The translations under genes and the position numbers were made by a program. The notes under the pieces are model-generated. The model saw nothing but the letters and a program-made list of their open reading frames with translations, had not been told where the DNA came from and ran no database searches. Positions 53,660 to 62,866 of a stretch of 64,000 bases of DNA are shown here, in pieces; position 1 is the first letter of the stretch; every line of letters starts with the position of its first letter. The DNA comes from Blastocatellia bacterium (GTDB lineage: Bacteria; Acidobacteriota; Blastocatellia; Pyrinomonadales; Pyrinomonadaceae): assembly GCA_003168335.1 (NCBI GenBank), contig PMSM01000006.1, forward strand, positions 124,001-188,000, read 5' to 3'.

Positions 53660-54718
53660 TCACTTCGTCTTCCGGTAGATATAACTCTTGCGTGCTCGCA
53701 CAGCCACCCTGGGGGCGCTCACCTGCACTTTCAATTCACGTTTGGTTCCGTCCACGTTCTGATTCTTTGGATAGTAGCCGAGCGTGTATTCCCGACTTAA
53801 TTCCAACGCAATCCGCGCGAACGATCGCGACAGGTTCTTTACGCTGTCGGTGTACTCGAAGCGCCCGCCGGTTTTTTCCGCCAGCAATCGCAGGTAGAGC
53901 GTGGCCCGCTTGTAAGCTTCGCTTGCCAGTTCGCCGCCCTTCGTCATGTGGGCCGTCTGGTTAAAATTTCCATTCCCATAGGTTTCCCGCGAGGGATTGT
54001 CCACAAAGTCTCCGTAGGTGTTGTACTGAATAGGATAGATCGGCGCGTCCAACTGTTCCGCGGCGCGTACTGTGCCGGCGTAGGTTCCGACCGTGCTGGT
54101 GGTATCAACGCCGTCGGTGAGTAAAACAATTGTCTTGCGCCCACTGATCCGATTGAGTTGATAACTAATGACAGCATCGACTGCGTCGTAGAGACTCGTA
54201 CCACCACCCGACCGAGTTTGGCTGATAGCCTGGCGCAGAACGGCTCGATCATTCGTCGCTTCGGCTAACACCTGCACGCGCTTATCAAATGCGATCACCA
54301 GCATGCGGTCGTCGGCACCCAGCTGATCAATGAAAGCCACCGCCGCATTTTGAATCTGCTGGAGTTTGAATTGCGTGGAATCGCTGAGATCAAGCAGCAG
54401 CGCAACCGTAAGCGGCTGCTCGGCGGATTCAGAACGCGGGCTGTTTGTTTCTGCTGGAGATTCGAAATAAACGATCTCCTGTTCGACTCCATCTTCGTAC
54501 AGATGAAACGCTTCGCGGCGCAAATTCAGAACGGATTTGCCCTTGCGATCCTTGACGCTGACGGGAACGGTAACGAAAGTTGTATTGACGCGGATGACGT
54601 CGTCCTGCGTTGATTGTTCGCCGGCCTGAGGCAGGTCCTTTTTCTGGGCGCGAGATGAGGAGTCGGTAATGACCGCGGCGATCAGAAAAGCAAGAACTAA
54701 GCGGGAGGCTTTTGCCAT
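53660..54718 (-). CDS. VWFA domain secreted protein with intact MIDAS
   Basis: A 352-residue protein from ATG 54718 (MAKASRLVLAFLIAAVITDS), which begins a signal peptide; the track start at 54781 adds 21 residues without support. The VWFA-related N-terminal block is RVNTTFVTVPVSVKDRKGKS and REAFHLYEDGVEQEIVYFES. The vWA domain has VALLLDLSDSTQF with a proper DxSxS MIDAS, the later Thr in GGGTSLYDAVDAV and Asp in VLLTDGVDTTSTVG. The C-terminal region has REYTLGYYPKNQNVDGTKRE. Unlike the other two VWFA proteins here, this copy should bind metal and ligand. It is on the minus strand between the two receptors. Confidence 0.87.
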   Translation of the reverse strand: MAKASRLVLAFLIAAVITDSSSRAQKKDLPQAGEQSTQDDVIRVNTTFVTVPVSVKDRKGKSVLNLRREAFHLYEDGVEQEIVYFESPAETNSPRSESAEQPLTVALLLDLSDSTQFKLQQIQNAAVAFIDQLGADDRMLVIAFDKRVQVLAEATNDRAVLRQAISQTRSGGGTSLYDAVDAVISYQLNRISGRKTIVLLTDGVDTTSTVGTYAGTVRAAEQLDAPIYPIQYNTYGDFVDNPSRETYGNGNFNQTAHMTKGGELASEAYKRATLYLRLLAEKTGGRFEYTDSVKNLSRSFARIALELSREYTLGYYPKNQNVDGTKRELKVQVSAPRVAVRARKSYIYRKTK

Positions 54719-54856
54719 AATTCGATCCAGGCGAGACGACCCTGGTACTTCGGTCAAATACGAAGCACGGGTTCGAATCAAAAATCAACAGCTCCGTTGA
54801 CCAGCATCTTCGGAAGATCGAACTCAAATTTGGAAATTGCCACCGGGCTGTCCTGC

Positions 54857-56980
54857 CTAATTCACTACCGTAAAGTCAACGCTACGCCAAACCGTCTGAT
54901 GCTTCTTGTCGGCCAGAGGATCGGTGACCACAAGCGTCAGCACATAGCGCCCGGGATTTACTTTTGAGAGTCCCATCTGACCAATTCTCAGAAGTTGTCC
55001 GGCACTACTCCCCGGAGTTTTCACCGGTTGCTCTGGCTCCTGGAAGAGCACCTTATCTCCCTGGCTGACGAACAGCCGCGAGCTGACCTGGGCCTTGCTG
55101 CCGTCGCTCTTCGCATTATATACAACTGCTGCGTAGCGGAGGTCCTGGTTGCGAGAAATTACTCGCGCCGCAGAAAGTTGCTGTGGATTTTTGGGGGTGC
55201 CTGTCGGATTGATTTCATAGAGAAGTATGCTGCTCATGGTGATCTGTTTATTATTGAGGTCAGGCACTTCGAAGTATTTTGAAACGGTGCCGATATTCCC
55301 GGTATCAACTTCGCGGACGACGAGCCGAACCTGATAATAACCCGGCGGTAGTTGCGTGCTCGCCGTGTAACTCAGCCCAGTCAACAGAGCGTGTTGATAA
55401 TCTGCTTCCGTTAGAGTGGCCTTAACCGTCTGACTGATGCCGCCCCTTACGCGTCCCAATTGATCGAAGACAAAACCGACCACATCAAAAGCGGACTGAT
55501 ACTTCCCTTCCGGATCGCGCTTAAGATTCAGCCTATGCGCATCAATGAATGTATTGATGTCCAGTTGGGCCTGATTATTGGGCAGGAACGTGTACTGAAG
55601 TTCTGCCGCGATGTCCAGGTCACGTCTGGCTAACGGCGATTTGGCCGCGTAAATAATCTCCTCTTCCTTAGTTGCTGGTTTCTTCACGTTATCTTCGCGC
55701 GCAAAATAGCCCCCGGCGGCGTAAACACGTGTTCCGCTGCGCCGAACTTTTACTTCCAGTTTATGGAACTTGCGATCAAACTTTTCCGACGGTCTGTAAG
55801 CCAGGCGGTAGTACCCTTTGCTGCGGTTCAGTACTCTATCCAGGCCCGCGCTGAAATTGTTTGAGTTGATGACCGAGACTCCTCCGGTATCACCGGCGAG
55901 GGCACTCAGTGTCAGTTGTTCCGTCAGGGGCCTATCGCCCAGCAGCGCCAGATCAGGCCCCCGTCCGGCGGTGTTGGTGTCACCTCCGGCGGACGTGCCG
56001 CCTCCCAGAGCGCTCTTGCCGGGAGTGACTGTAAAACTGGCCACGACGCCAGTTGCTCTGAGGCCACGAATGTCCATTGTATTAATGACGACGCCGGAAC
56101 GCATCGCGTTATCTTTAAGGATGTTGAAGAGTTGACCAATGTCGCCCACTATGGTGCCGCTCTCTACGTCAAAGAGCGGCAACCCGCCGGAGACCAGAAC
56201 CAAACTCTTGCGCCCCGGTACTTGCCGTAAACTGTCAACCACATTATTGGATACCGAAAGGGCAAGCATCGCTCGAGGAATCTGATTGGTACCTTCGCTG
56301 GGGCCCGCGAACTCTGAACCTGAATTTATGGTCTGAGTCGCGGTGGCGTCGGCAAATGGCGACGGCGGAGCAGAGATTCGACCAGTGTCATCACCTCCGA
56401 ATGAAAGGTACGGAGGAATCGATTGCACGCCAAGCTGTGCAATGGCGCGCTTCAAGATCTGTCGATCCGTGGTGAATTGTTCCAGCAAACCCTTTCCGCC
56501 GACGGTCCTTACGATCGCGACCAGGTCGCCACCCTGCATCTTGTTAGTGACAAAGTCGGAAAGCAGATCCCGCACCCGCGGCATTTCTTCGGGCGGAATC
56601 GTAACGTCGTCGACTACAAATGCAATCACGCGTTTGACATCTCTGGCGGTAAGATCCCGAGCCACCGATGAGTCAACACCAGGAGCCGTCCTGGCTATGC
56701 CATTCAAAGCGTTATTCGGCTGCGAAGATTCTGTACTGACAAACTCAGCGAATTTAAGATCCTGTTTGTGGCCATTATCATATAGTTCAAAGTCCCCGAG
56801 TTTGAGATCGGGAACAATGCGTTCATTCTTGTCGGTGACGACGATGTCGGTTTGGACCAGCTCTGTCGTGATGCGCACCACATCTTCGGGTGAAACTTGC
56901 GGTGGATTTTGCGGAGTTTGCGCCACCACTGAGCACAGAGTCATTCCGGCTGACAGCATTAAGGAGACAATTCGTTTCAT
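54857..56980 (-). CDS. VWFA-related domain secreted protein, paralogue of the 7334 gene
   Basis: A 707-residue protein from ATG 56980 (MKRIVSLMLSAGMTLCSVVA, signal peptide; GAGAGG upstream), not the track start 57025. It opens EDVVRITTELVQTDIVVTDK and DLKLGDFELYDNGHKQ. The vWA region RVIAFVVDDVTIPPEEMPRV lacks DxSxS, as in the 7334 gene, and PGRKSLVLVSGGLP, NTMDIRGLRATGVVA and NRSKGYYRLAYRPSEKFDRK match it in order. So these two are paralogues of a long subtype. The C-terminal half holds beta-rich repeats and ends VWRSVDFTVVN versus TQWVDFEVVK. Transcribed in tandem with the 53660 gene, 138 bp apart. Confidence 0.85.
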   Translation of the reverse strand: MKRIVSLMLSAGMTLCSVVAQTPQNPPQVSPEDVVRITTELVQTDIVVTDKNERIVPDLKLGDFELYDNGHKQDLKFAEFVSTESSQPNNALNGIARTAPGVDSSVARDLTARDVKRVIAFVVDDVTIPPEEMPRVRDLLSDFVTNKMQGGDLVAIVRTVGGKGLLEQFTTDRQILKRAIAQLGVQSIPPYLSFGGDDTGRISAPPSPFADATATQTINSGSEFAGPSEGTNQIPRAMLALSVSNNVVDSLRQVPGRKSLVLVSGGLPLFDVESGTIVGDIGQLFNILKDNAMRSGVVINTMDIRGLRATGVVASFTVTPGKSALGGGTSAGGDTNTAGRGPDLALLGDRPLTEQLTLSALAGDTGGVSVINSNNFSAGLDRVLNRSKGYYRLAYRPSEKFDRKFHKLEVKVRRSGTRVYAAGGYFAREDNVKKPATKEEEIIYAAKSPLARRDLDIAAELQYTFLPNNQAQLDINTFIDAHRLNLKRDPEGKYQSAFDVVGFVFDQLGRVRGGISQTVKATLTEADYQHALLTGLSYTASTQLPPGYYQVRLVVREVDTGNIGTVSKYFEVPDLNNKQITMSSILLYEINPTGTPKNPQQLSAARVISRNQDLRYAAVVYNAKSDGSKAQVSSRLFVSQGDKVLFQEPEQPVKTPGSSAGQLLRIGQMGLSKVNPGRYVLTLVVTDPLADKKHQTVWRSVDFTVVN

Positions 56981-57070
56981 AGCCACACCTCTCATTGTTT
57001 CCGATTCGTTCTTACTTAGACGCACGGGCTTCCGGGGTGGGACGATTATATTTTATTCTTCGATTCAATA

Positions 57071-57113
57071 CTAACGTTTCATCGCCGAAGGACTAACGTT
57101 TCATCGCCGAAGG
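57071..57113. repeat. Two tandem 22-bp units
   Basis: CTAACGTTTCATCGCCGAAGGA is followed immediately by CTAACGTTTCATCGCCGAAGG. They lie just upstream of the VWFA gene start (minus strand) and before a VWFA pseudogene (plus strand), so they may be part of their control region. Confidence 0.85.
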
Positions 57114-57155
57114 CTGCAGAACGGTCGGTAGCATTCTTGTAACGACTCGGACTCT

Positions 57156-57480
57156 ATAAGCAAGGCCATCGCAAGACTCCTTCTCTGCTTCCACCTATGC
57201 GTGGGCCTGGCGTTCGCGCAAGCTGGCCAAAACCCGAAGCCCGCCGAAGAAAAGTGAACAATGCAGTAAAGGTCTACACCGATTTGGCGCAGACTGACGT
57301 GAAGGTCTTTAACAGGCAGCGACGCTTTGTAAGTGGTCTTAAGCGCGAGATTTCGAGCTTCGGGTAGACGGAAAACTTCAGCCTCAACCTGCTCAGGGAG
57401 CGTTCATTTATTCGTATAATCTTCCAAATCTGGCAACATTCGGGTTGTCTCTCAAAAAGAAGACCCAAGACAATGCCTGA
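57156..57480 (+). pseudogene. Decayed VWFA-related gene (N-terminal part)
   Basis: Three frames together read as the start of a VWFA-related protein. Frame A from ATA 57156 gives a signal peptide SKAIARLLLCFHLCVGLAFA to TGA. The next frame gives VKVYTDLAQTDVKVFNRQRR, matching VRITTELVQTDIVVTDK of the live paralogue. A further shift gives DFELRVDGKLQPQPAQGAF, matching DFELYDNGHKQ. The start codon position is ATA where ATG is expected, and the vWA domain is absent. So it is a frameshifted, truncated copy. ORFs at 57274 (minus) and 57517 overlap it by chance. Confidence 0.8.
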
Positions 57481-57681
57481 GAATTTAGGTGAAGCGCAGG
57501 GATTGTTTGTGACGGTATGCTTCTTGCTCGCTTTGAGCGGCACGACCATCAGAGTCGGCGTGTTAGTTCCCCATCCGATGCGTACTGGAACGTAATCCAA
57601 GTGGAGAATGGACTGGCTTCCCCGGCGCGGTTTCGCGGTAAGGAGTCACGCTTGCAATTAAAAACCTTGAAGGAGTTCACT

Positions 57682-60600
57682 ATGATCAAAAGATTTGGCT
57701 TTACCTGGCTGGCGTTGTGCCTGTTTGCGGTGACAGCGTTGGCGCAAACATCCAATACAGGCACTCTCGTAGGCACCGTCTCCGGACCCGATGGAGTGAT
57801 TCCGGGCGCGTCCGTGACGGTCACTGACAATCAAACCAAGAAAGAACGAACAGTGTTAACGAACGGTGAGGGGGGCTTCAATCTCTCTCAGCTTGACTTC
57901 GGAACCTACACGGTCAAAGTAACGGCGACAGGTTTCAAGACCTACACGGCTACTGATTTGAGGCTTGATGCGGGTCGCGAATACTCGCTCAACCCGACAC
58001 TTGAAGTTGGGTCGATTCAGGAGACTGTGACCGTAATTGCCGGCGCAGAGGTGATCAATTCGACCAATGCCGCGATGTCCAGTACCGTTTCTACCAAGGA
58101 CGTCAAGGAGCTCCCGATCAACGGTCGCAACCCGCTCTCTCTGCTCAGCACCCTGGCGGGCGTCAATCCTACCAGCGCTTCGATCAACGGCCAGCGCAGC
58201 GAGGTTACAAACTACACGCGCGACGGCTTGAATGTGCAGGACAACTTTATCCGCAACGGGGGCTTCGTGCAGGATCGCCCGACGGTTGACGACACGGGCG
58301 AGTTTACCGCAATCTTGCAGAACGCCGGCGCGGAATTCAGCAGTTCACAGACCGTGCAGCTCGTGACGCCGCGCGGCGGCGCCGCCTTTCACGGAGCGCT
58401 CTATGAGTTCAACCGCAATTCCAAGTTCACTGCTAATGGGTTCTTTAACAATCTTAATGCCGTGCCGCGCCCGTTCTTGAACCGGAATCAGTTCGGCGGC
58501 ACCATCAGCGGCCCAGTTCCCTTGCCGCGATTCAGAGAGGGTGGGCACGCCCTCATCAAGAAGCACGCCTTCTTTTTCTTCAATAGTGAAATATTCAGAC
58601 AAGCCGCGCAGTTTTCGGGGAGCGCCACGACCCTGCTCCCCCAGGCGCAAGCTGGCAATTTCACTTACGCCGCAACTTGCACCACTGCGACTTGCCCCGC
58701 AGGCATTACCCCTGGGCAATTGATAACCGTCAGCGCCCTGACAGGCGCGGGGCTCCTGCCGGGCGCTGCGTTCGCTACCGCGGGTGGCGCGATGTCGATT
58801 GATCCTCTGATCGCGAGCCGCATCTTGAGCAGGCTGCCGACCGCTGGCAACGGCCTCACCACCGGAACCAACTTCACGCAGGTGTTGAACTTCAACGTTG
58901 CGAATCCCGTCACCCGCAACGCGGAAACGGGACGTTTCGACGTTCAGGTCAACGACCGCAACGCCTTCAACATCGTCTATAAGCGTACTACTGAGAACAA
59001 CGCCCGCACCGATCTCAATTATAGCTTCCAGACTTCACCCTGGGCCTTTCAAGGCGCCACGACTAAGCTCTACATTGGGGCTTACAACTGGACACCGACA
59101 CCCAGCTTCTCGAACGAAGTTCGCGGTGGCTACCAGTACAGCAATCCGTTCTTTCATCAGGGCGGCGTGGCGACGGACTTCATAATTGGCGCGCTCGGTG
59201 TGCAAACCCAGGGCCAGGATACCCTTGCCGGGATCATTACCGACCCGGAGGGCCAATTCCGCGACCAGGGTCGTAACACCTCTTACTATAATATCCAGGA
59301 CAACGCCAGCTACACTCGGGGCAACCACTCGTTCCGCCTCGGCTTCAACCGAGACGCGTACAAGATCGTCGCGCTGAACGCAGCTAATACGACCCCGATT
59401 TATACGCTCACTACGACGGGTAACCCGAACACGCCTGGCCTTACAACCGGGCTCTTCAACGGTGGTATCAGCGCTACCGACTTGGCGCGCATCAATAGCT
59501 TGCGCTACCTTCTTACCGGCCAGATCGGAGCCGCATCCGTTGCGACCAATCTTGTCGATCTAGCAACGGGTTTCAAGCCGGGAGCGCTGTCGGTTCACGA
59601 CTTTCGCTATTCGATCTACTCCGGTTATGGTCAGGATCAGTGGCGGGTTTCACCGCGGTTGACGCTGAATCTGGGTCTTCGCTACGACTTATACACTCCG
59701 CTTAAAAATCCTGACAAAGTTTACCTGGAATCGCAGGTGGCTCAGGGCCAAACGCTGACGCAAGCCGCGCTTAACCCTAACGGTGTCTATCAGGGCATCG
59801 GCGGCAACATAGGCAACCCGGGGGCTTTCTTCGCGGCCGACAAGAATAACTTCGGACCGACTGTCAGCATCGCCTGGTCGCCTCAGTTTCACGGCATGCT
59901 TGGCAAACTGCTCCCCGGCGATGGCAAAACGGTCTTCCGCGGGGGCTACCGGATTAGCTACAACAATCTTGACTTCGTCCGAACGCCTGACAACGCCTTA
60001 GGTCAACTTGTGGGGTTAGGCACGCAGAACGTCAACGCGTTCCAAAATGGAGTTGCGCAGCTCCGGGCGATCTTGACCCCCCGGCCTGACGCCTCGACTT
60101 TCATAGCAGTGCCGGGAAACTTCCCGACGCCTGTGGTGCCAACCCTGCCCATCTCATACGCGACCAACAACGCGTTGGCCGCTAAACAAGGCTTGGTCTG
60201 GGTGTTCGATCCGCACATTCAGGCGCCGATGGTGCACGAATATAACGTCGGCATCCAGCGTGAGATTGGCTGGAAGTCAGTCCTCGAAGTGCGGTACGTA
60301 GGAAGCAGAAGTAACCAGCTCTGGCGATCAGTCGATAGCAATCAGGTTGATATCCGTAGCAACGGCTTCCTGGCTGACTTTAACCGCGCGCGGAGCAACT
60401 GCATCGCGCAGGGTACGTTTATTGGCGCATCCAATCCGCTATTAGGTTGCACGAACGCGTCATTCAACCCGGCCATTCCTGGCAGCCAGGCATTGTCGGT
60501 ATTCCCGCTTTTGCCGAGCGGCGGATTACTTAACAATGCAACCATCCTCGGCCAGATTCAGCAGAACGTTCCGGCTGACTTGGCGGTCACCTACATCATT

Positions 60601-61572
60601 AACAACCTGGCCACCGGGGTGAATTTCCTGGCGAACCCAAATGCGTTCGTGGCCAACGTAACCTCAAACGGTGGCCTTTACCGTTACAATTCGCTTCAGG
60701 TGGAGATGCGCCGGCGCTACGAAAACGGCTTCTCCTTCGAGGCCAATTACACCTTCCAGAAGATTCTGGCGGACACAACGCAGGATGGTCAGGGAGCCGT
60801 TGATCCATATCTGGACAACCAAAACCAGAAGCTCAACTACGCCCGTCCTACCTATGACCGCACCCACACGGTAAATGCCACCATGAACCTCGATCTGCCA
60901 TTCGGTCGCGGGCGTCGTTGGGTGAACAGTGGGGGCATAGCCAGCAAGATCCTTGGCGGGTTCCAGGTCACGTCGATCTTCAACATCAGCTCGGGCGCGC
61001 CGATCTCGATTCTCGACAATCGCGGCACTCTTAACCGCACCGGGCGCTCGGGACTTCAGCCGGCAACCTCGAACTTGACTACCAAACAGATCAAGGCGCT
61101 GATCGGCGTCTTCAAGACGCCTAACGGGGTCTTCTTTATTGATCCCAAGGTGTTGCAAGCCACATCTAGCGTTACCGGTCCCAATGTTTTTTATGATCTG
61201 AGGCAGGCGCTGCCTGCGGGTATTAGTTTCAACTCTCTGACCATTCGCGGCGCGAGTCCGATTGGCACGGCGCCGTTCGCGGGACAGGTCTTCTTCCTGA
61301 ACGATGCGGGATCGACGGGCAATTTGCCGATGAACTTCATCAACGGCCCAGTATACTTCAATTGGAACGGCGGGCTCTTCAGGAACATCAGCTTCTCTGA
61401 AGGTAAGCGGACACTGCAAATCCGCATGGAGATGTTCAACGTGCTCAACAACCCGCAATTCAATCTCGGCGAGGGCAGCGGAGTCTTCAATGTCAACAGC
61501 ACGAGCTTCGGTCGCGTTGGCTCAACCTTCTCGGCGCGCATCATCCAGTTCGGCGCGCGCTTTGACTTCTAA
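57682..61572 (+). CDS. Second Oar-like TonB-dependent outer-membrane receptor
   Basis: A 1296-residue receptor from ATG 57682 (MIKRFGFTWLALCLFAVTAL), with AGGAG eight bases before it; the track start at 57517 includes pseudogene and leader DNA. Architecture: signal peptide, CarboxypepD_reg domain (GTLVGTVSGPDGVIPGASVT), plug (LPINGRNPLSLLSTLAGVNP, SINGQRSEVTNYTRDGLNVQ), then a barrel with LTLNLGLRYDLYTPLKNPDK and VLEVRYVGSRSNQLWRSVDS, ending IIQFGARFDF with terminal Phe. It differs strongly from the 49869 receptor in the plug, so it probably has another ligand. Substrate unknown. A strong terminator follows. Confidence 0.9.
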   Translation: MIKRFGFTWLALCLFAVTALAQTSNTGTLVGTVSGPDGVIPGASVTVTDNQTKKERTVLTNGEGGFNLSQLDFGTYTVKVTATGFKTYTATDLRLDAGREYSLNPTLEVGSIQETVTVIAGAEVINSTNAAMSSTVSTKDVKELPINGRNPLSLLSTLAGVNPTSASINGQRSEVTNYTRDGLNVQDNFIRNGGFVQDRPTVDDTGEFTAILQNAGAEFSSSQTVQLVTPRGGAAFHGALYEFNRNSKFTANGFFNNLNAVPRPFLNRNQFGGTISGPVPLPRFREGGHALIKKHAFFFFNSEIFRQAAQFSGSATTLLPQAQAGNFTYAATCTTATCPAGITPGQLITVSALTGAGLLPGAAFATAGGAMSIDPLIASRILSRLPTAGNGLTTGTNFTQVLNFNVANPVTRNAETGRFDVQVNDRNAFNIVYKRTTENNARTDLNYSFQTSPWAFQGATTKLYIGAYNWTPTPSFSNEVRGGYQYSNPFFHQGGVATDFIIGALGVQTQGQDTLAGIITDPEGQFRDQGRNTSYYNIQDNASYTRGNHSFRLGFNRDAYKIVALNAANTTPIYTLTTTGNPNTPGLTTGLFNGGISATDLARINSLRYLLTGQIGAASVATNLVDLATGFKPGALSVHDFRYSIYSGYGQDQWRVSPRLTLNLGLRYDLYTPLKNPDKVYLESQVAQGQTLTQAALNPNGVYQGIGGNIGNPGAFFAADKNNFGPTVSIAWSPQFHGMLGKLLPGDGKTVFRGGYRISYNNLDFVRTPDNALGQLVGLGTQNVNAFQNGVAQLRAILTPRPDASTFIAVPGNFPTPVVPTLPISYATNNALAAKQGLVWVFDPHIQAPMVHEYNVGIQREIGWKSVLEVRYVGSRSNQLWRSVDSNQVDIRSNGFLADFNRARSNCIAQGTFIGASNPLLGCTNASFNPAIPGSQALSVFPLLPSGGLLNNATILGQIQQNVPADLAVTYIINNLATGVNFLANPNAFVANVTSNGGLYRYNSLQVEMRRRYENGFSFEANYTFQKILADTTQDGQGAVDPYLDNQNQKLNYARPTYDRTHTVNATMNLDLPFGRGRRWVNSGGIASKILGGFQVTSIFNISSGAPISILDNRGTLNRTGRSGLQPATSNLTTKQIKALIGVFKTPNGVFFIDPKVLQATSSVTGPNVFYDLRQALPAGISFNSLTIRGASPIGTAPFAGQVFFLNDAGSTGNLPMNFINGPVYFNWNGGLFRNISFSEGKRTLQIRMEMFNVLNNPQFNLGEGSGVFNVNSTSFGRVGSTFSARIIQFGARFDF

Positions 61573-61605
61573 TCCCAGCCTGACTTTCAGGTTGCTTTAG
61601 CAAAT

Positions 61606-61652
61606 CGGGCGTTGCGTCTTTCTTTCGAAAGACGCAACGCCCGTAGTTTTTT
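61606..61652 (+). terminator. Rho-independent terminator of the second Oar-like receptor
   Basis: A perfect 17-bp stem, CGGGCGTTGCGTCTTTC with GAAAGACGCAACGCCCG around a TTTC loop, then TAGTTTTTT. It lies 33 bp past the stop codon. Confidence 0.93.
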
Positions 61653-61779
61653 CACTTCTCTATCCTGCCTTCGACTCCAACCGCCTTTGAGGAGAACCGT
61701 GCTTTAGCCCGCCCCACGCGGATCGCTTTACAACGACTTTTCCGAGCGTGCCTCCCGCAGCAGGCGAATGAGCAAACAA

Positions 61780-62700
61780 CTATTGCTTTGTGTTCACGTT
61801 GAAAGTGGCGGCGGGAATTGGTTGATTGAAAGCAAATTCGGTTAGCGTAAACTCCCAGTCCACTATGAGCCGGCCGGCCCGGGTATCCAGGTCCAACCCA
61901 ACCTTATAGGTGTGTGGCAGAGTTAACCCGCTCTCCTTTTTGAAGTCAGAGAACTGTTCCACCAGCTTATAGCGCGCCGGTCTCTGCTGCCCCGAAGCGT
62001 CAATAGCGCCGCTCTGTGAGGCGCTCGATGGTCGGCTCGAACCAATGACCCCGGTGCCCAAACCGGCAGAGATAACGCGCGTGTATTCGGTCCGCACATG
62101 TTGAAAGGTTTCTGTGTCGAAGAAGAGACTGATCTCCAGATCAGAGCTGCCGCGCGGGATATACTTGAGCTCATGAAGCGACTTGCCGTCTATTTTCTTA
62201 ATACCGCGGTACTCGAGCTTCGCTTTCTTCTCGGATAAATTCAGCAGCGGCCAGGCATCCGAGAGCGTGCCGCCGACGAGGCCGTCCTTAATAATATTTT
62301 GGTGGGTCAGGAGAAAGTCGCCCCAATACCCGTGGACTCCCGGACGCACAAAGCCGACCGTCAAGTCCCGACCATCAAATCCGAACTTCTCCTGGTAACT
62401 GTCGGCGTTCTCAAAGCCCAATCCGATCATGTTTTTGTTACCGTCGGAAGCCATGACGGCGCGCCCGCTGAACTTTGCGGTGCCCGGCGAGCGCAAAATG
62501 GCAACAACCGTACCGGCGGCGATGCGGCTGTGAACAGATGCGCGCGTTTCGGCTGACCCGATCGAGTCCAGGTGCTTTGCGACGATCTCTTCGGGCTGCA
62601 GCTTATCTCCGGCCAGCGAATAGTAAGGTATTACCAGGGCAGTCATAGCCAGCAAGGTGGCGATACATAACCTATAGGTTCGAACGCGACTTTTCTTCAC
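61780..62700 (-). CDS. Secreted protein of unknown function
   Basis: A 306-residue exported protein. I start it at GTG 62700 because GAGGAG lies six bases before it and the signal peptide (YRLCIATLLAMTALVIPYYS) then sits correctly; the track start at 62829 would add 43 residues. The mature start DKLQPEEIVAKHLDSIGSAE is common among acidobacterial outer-membrane-lipoprotein-sorting-like proteins. LSEKKAKLEYRGIKKIDGKS and LFFDTETFQHVRTEYTRVIS, with DYEWTLTEF-like DWEFTLTEFAFNQPIPAATF at the end, fit a LolA/LppX-type half-barrel that could bind lipid. Related wording appears in the 37569 gene. Function unproven. Confidence 0.72.
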   Translation of the reverse strand: MKKSRVRTYRLCIATLLAMTALVIPYYSLAGDKLQPEEIVAKHLDSIGSAETRASVHSRIAAGTVVAILRSPGTAKFSGRAVMASDGNKNMIGLGFENADSYQEKFGFDGRDLTVGFVRPGVHGYWGDFLLTHQNIIKDGLVGGTLSDAWPLLNLSEKKAKLEYRGIKKIDGKSLHELKYIPRGSSDLEISLFFDTETFQHVRTEYTRVISAGLGTGVIGSSRPSSASQSGAIDASGQQRPARYKLVEQFSDFKKESGLTLPHTYKVGLDLDTRAGRLIVDWEFTLTEFAFNQPIPAATFNVNTKQ

Positions 62701-62810
62701 TTTTTTCTCCTCAGATATCAATAGCAACTCCGACTGGAGTGTTTTCCTTATGTCACAAAAGTCTGCCGTGTGCAAGACCGATGGCCAGAAAACTTGCGGT
62801 GACGCCGCAA

Positions 62811-62843
62811 AACAAAAGCGGCGGAACATAACATCCCGCCGCT
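62811..62843 (-). terminator. Rho-independent terminator after the 62867 gene
   Basis: On the minus strand, AGCGGCGGGATGTTATGTTCCGCCGCT forms a stem-loop, followed by TTTGTT. It lies 24 bp past the stop of the 62867-63529 gene. Confidence 0.8.
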
Positions 62844-62866
62844 TCCTTGCTGCCGACTACCTTCTA

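Noticed and set aside
60664-61458. 264-residue minus-strand ORF
   Set aside because: Antisense to the barrel domain of the second Oar-like receptor; no signal, motif or start context.
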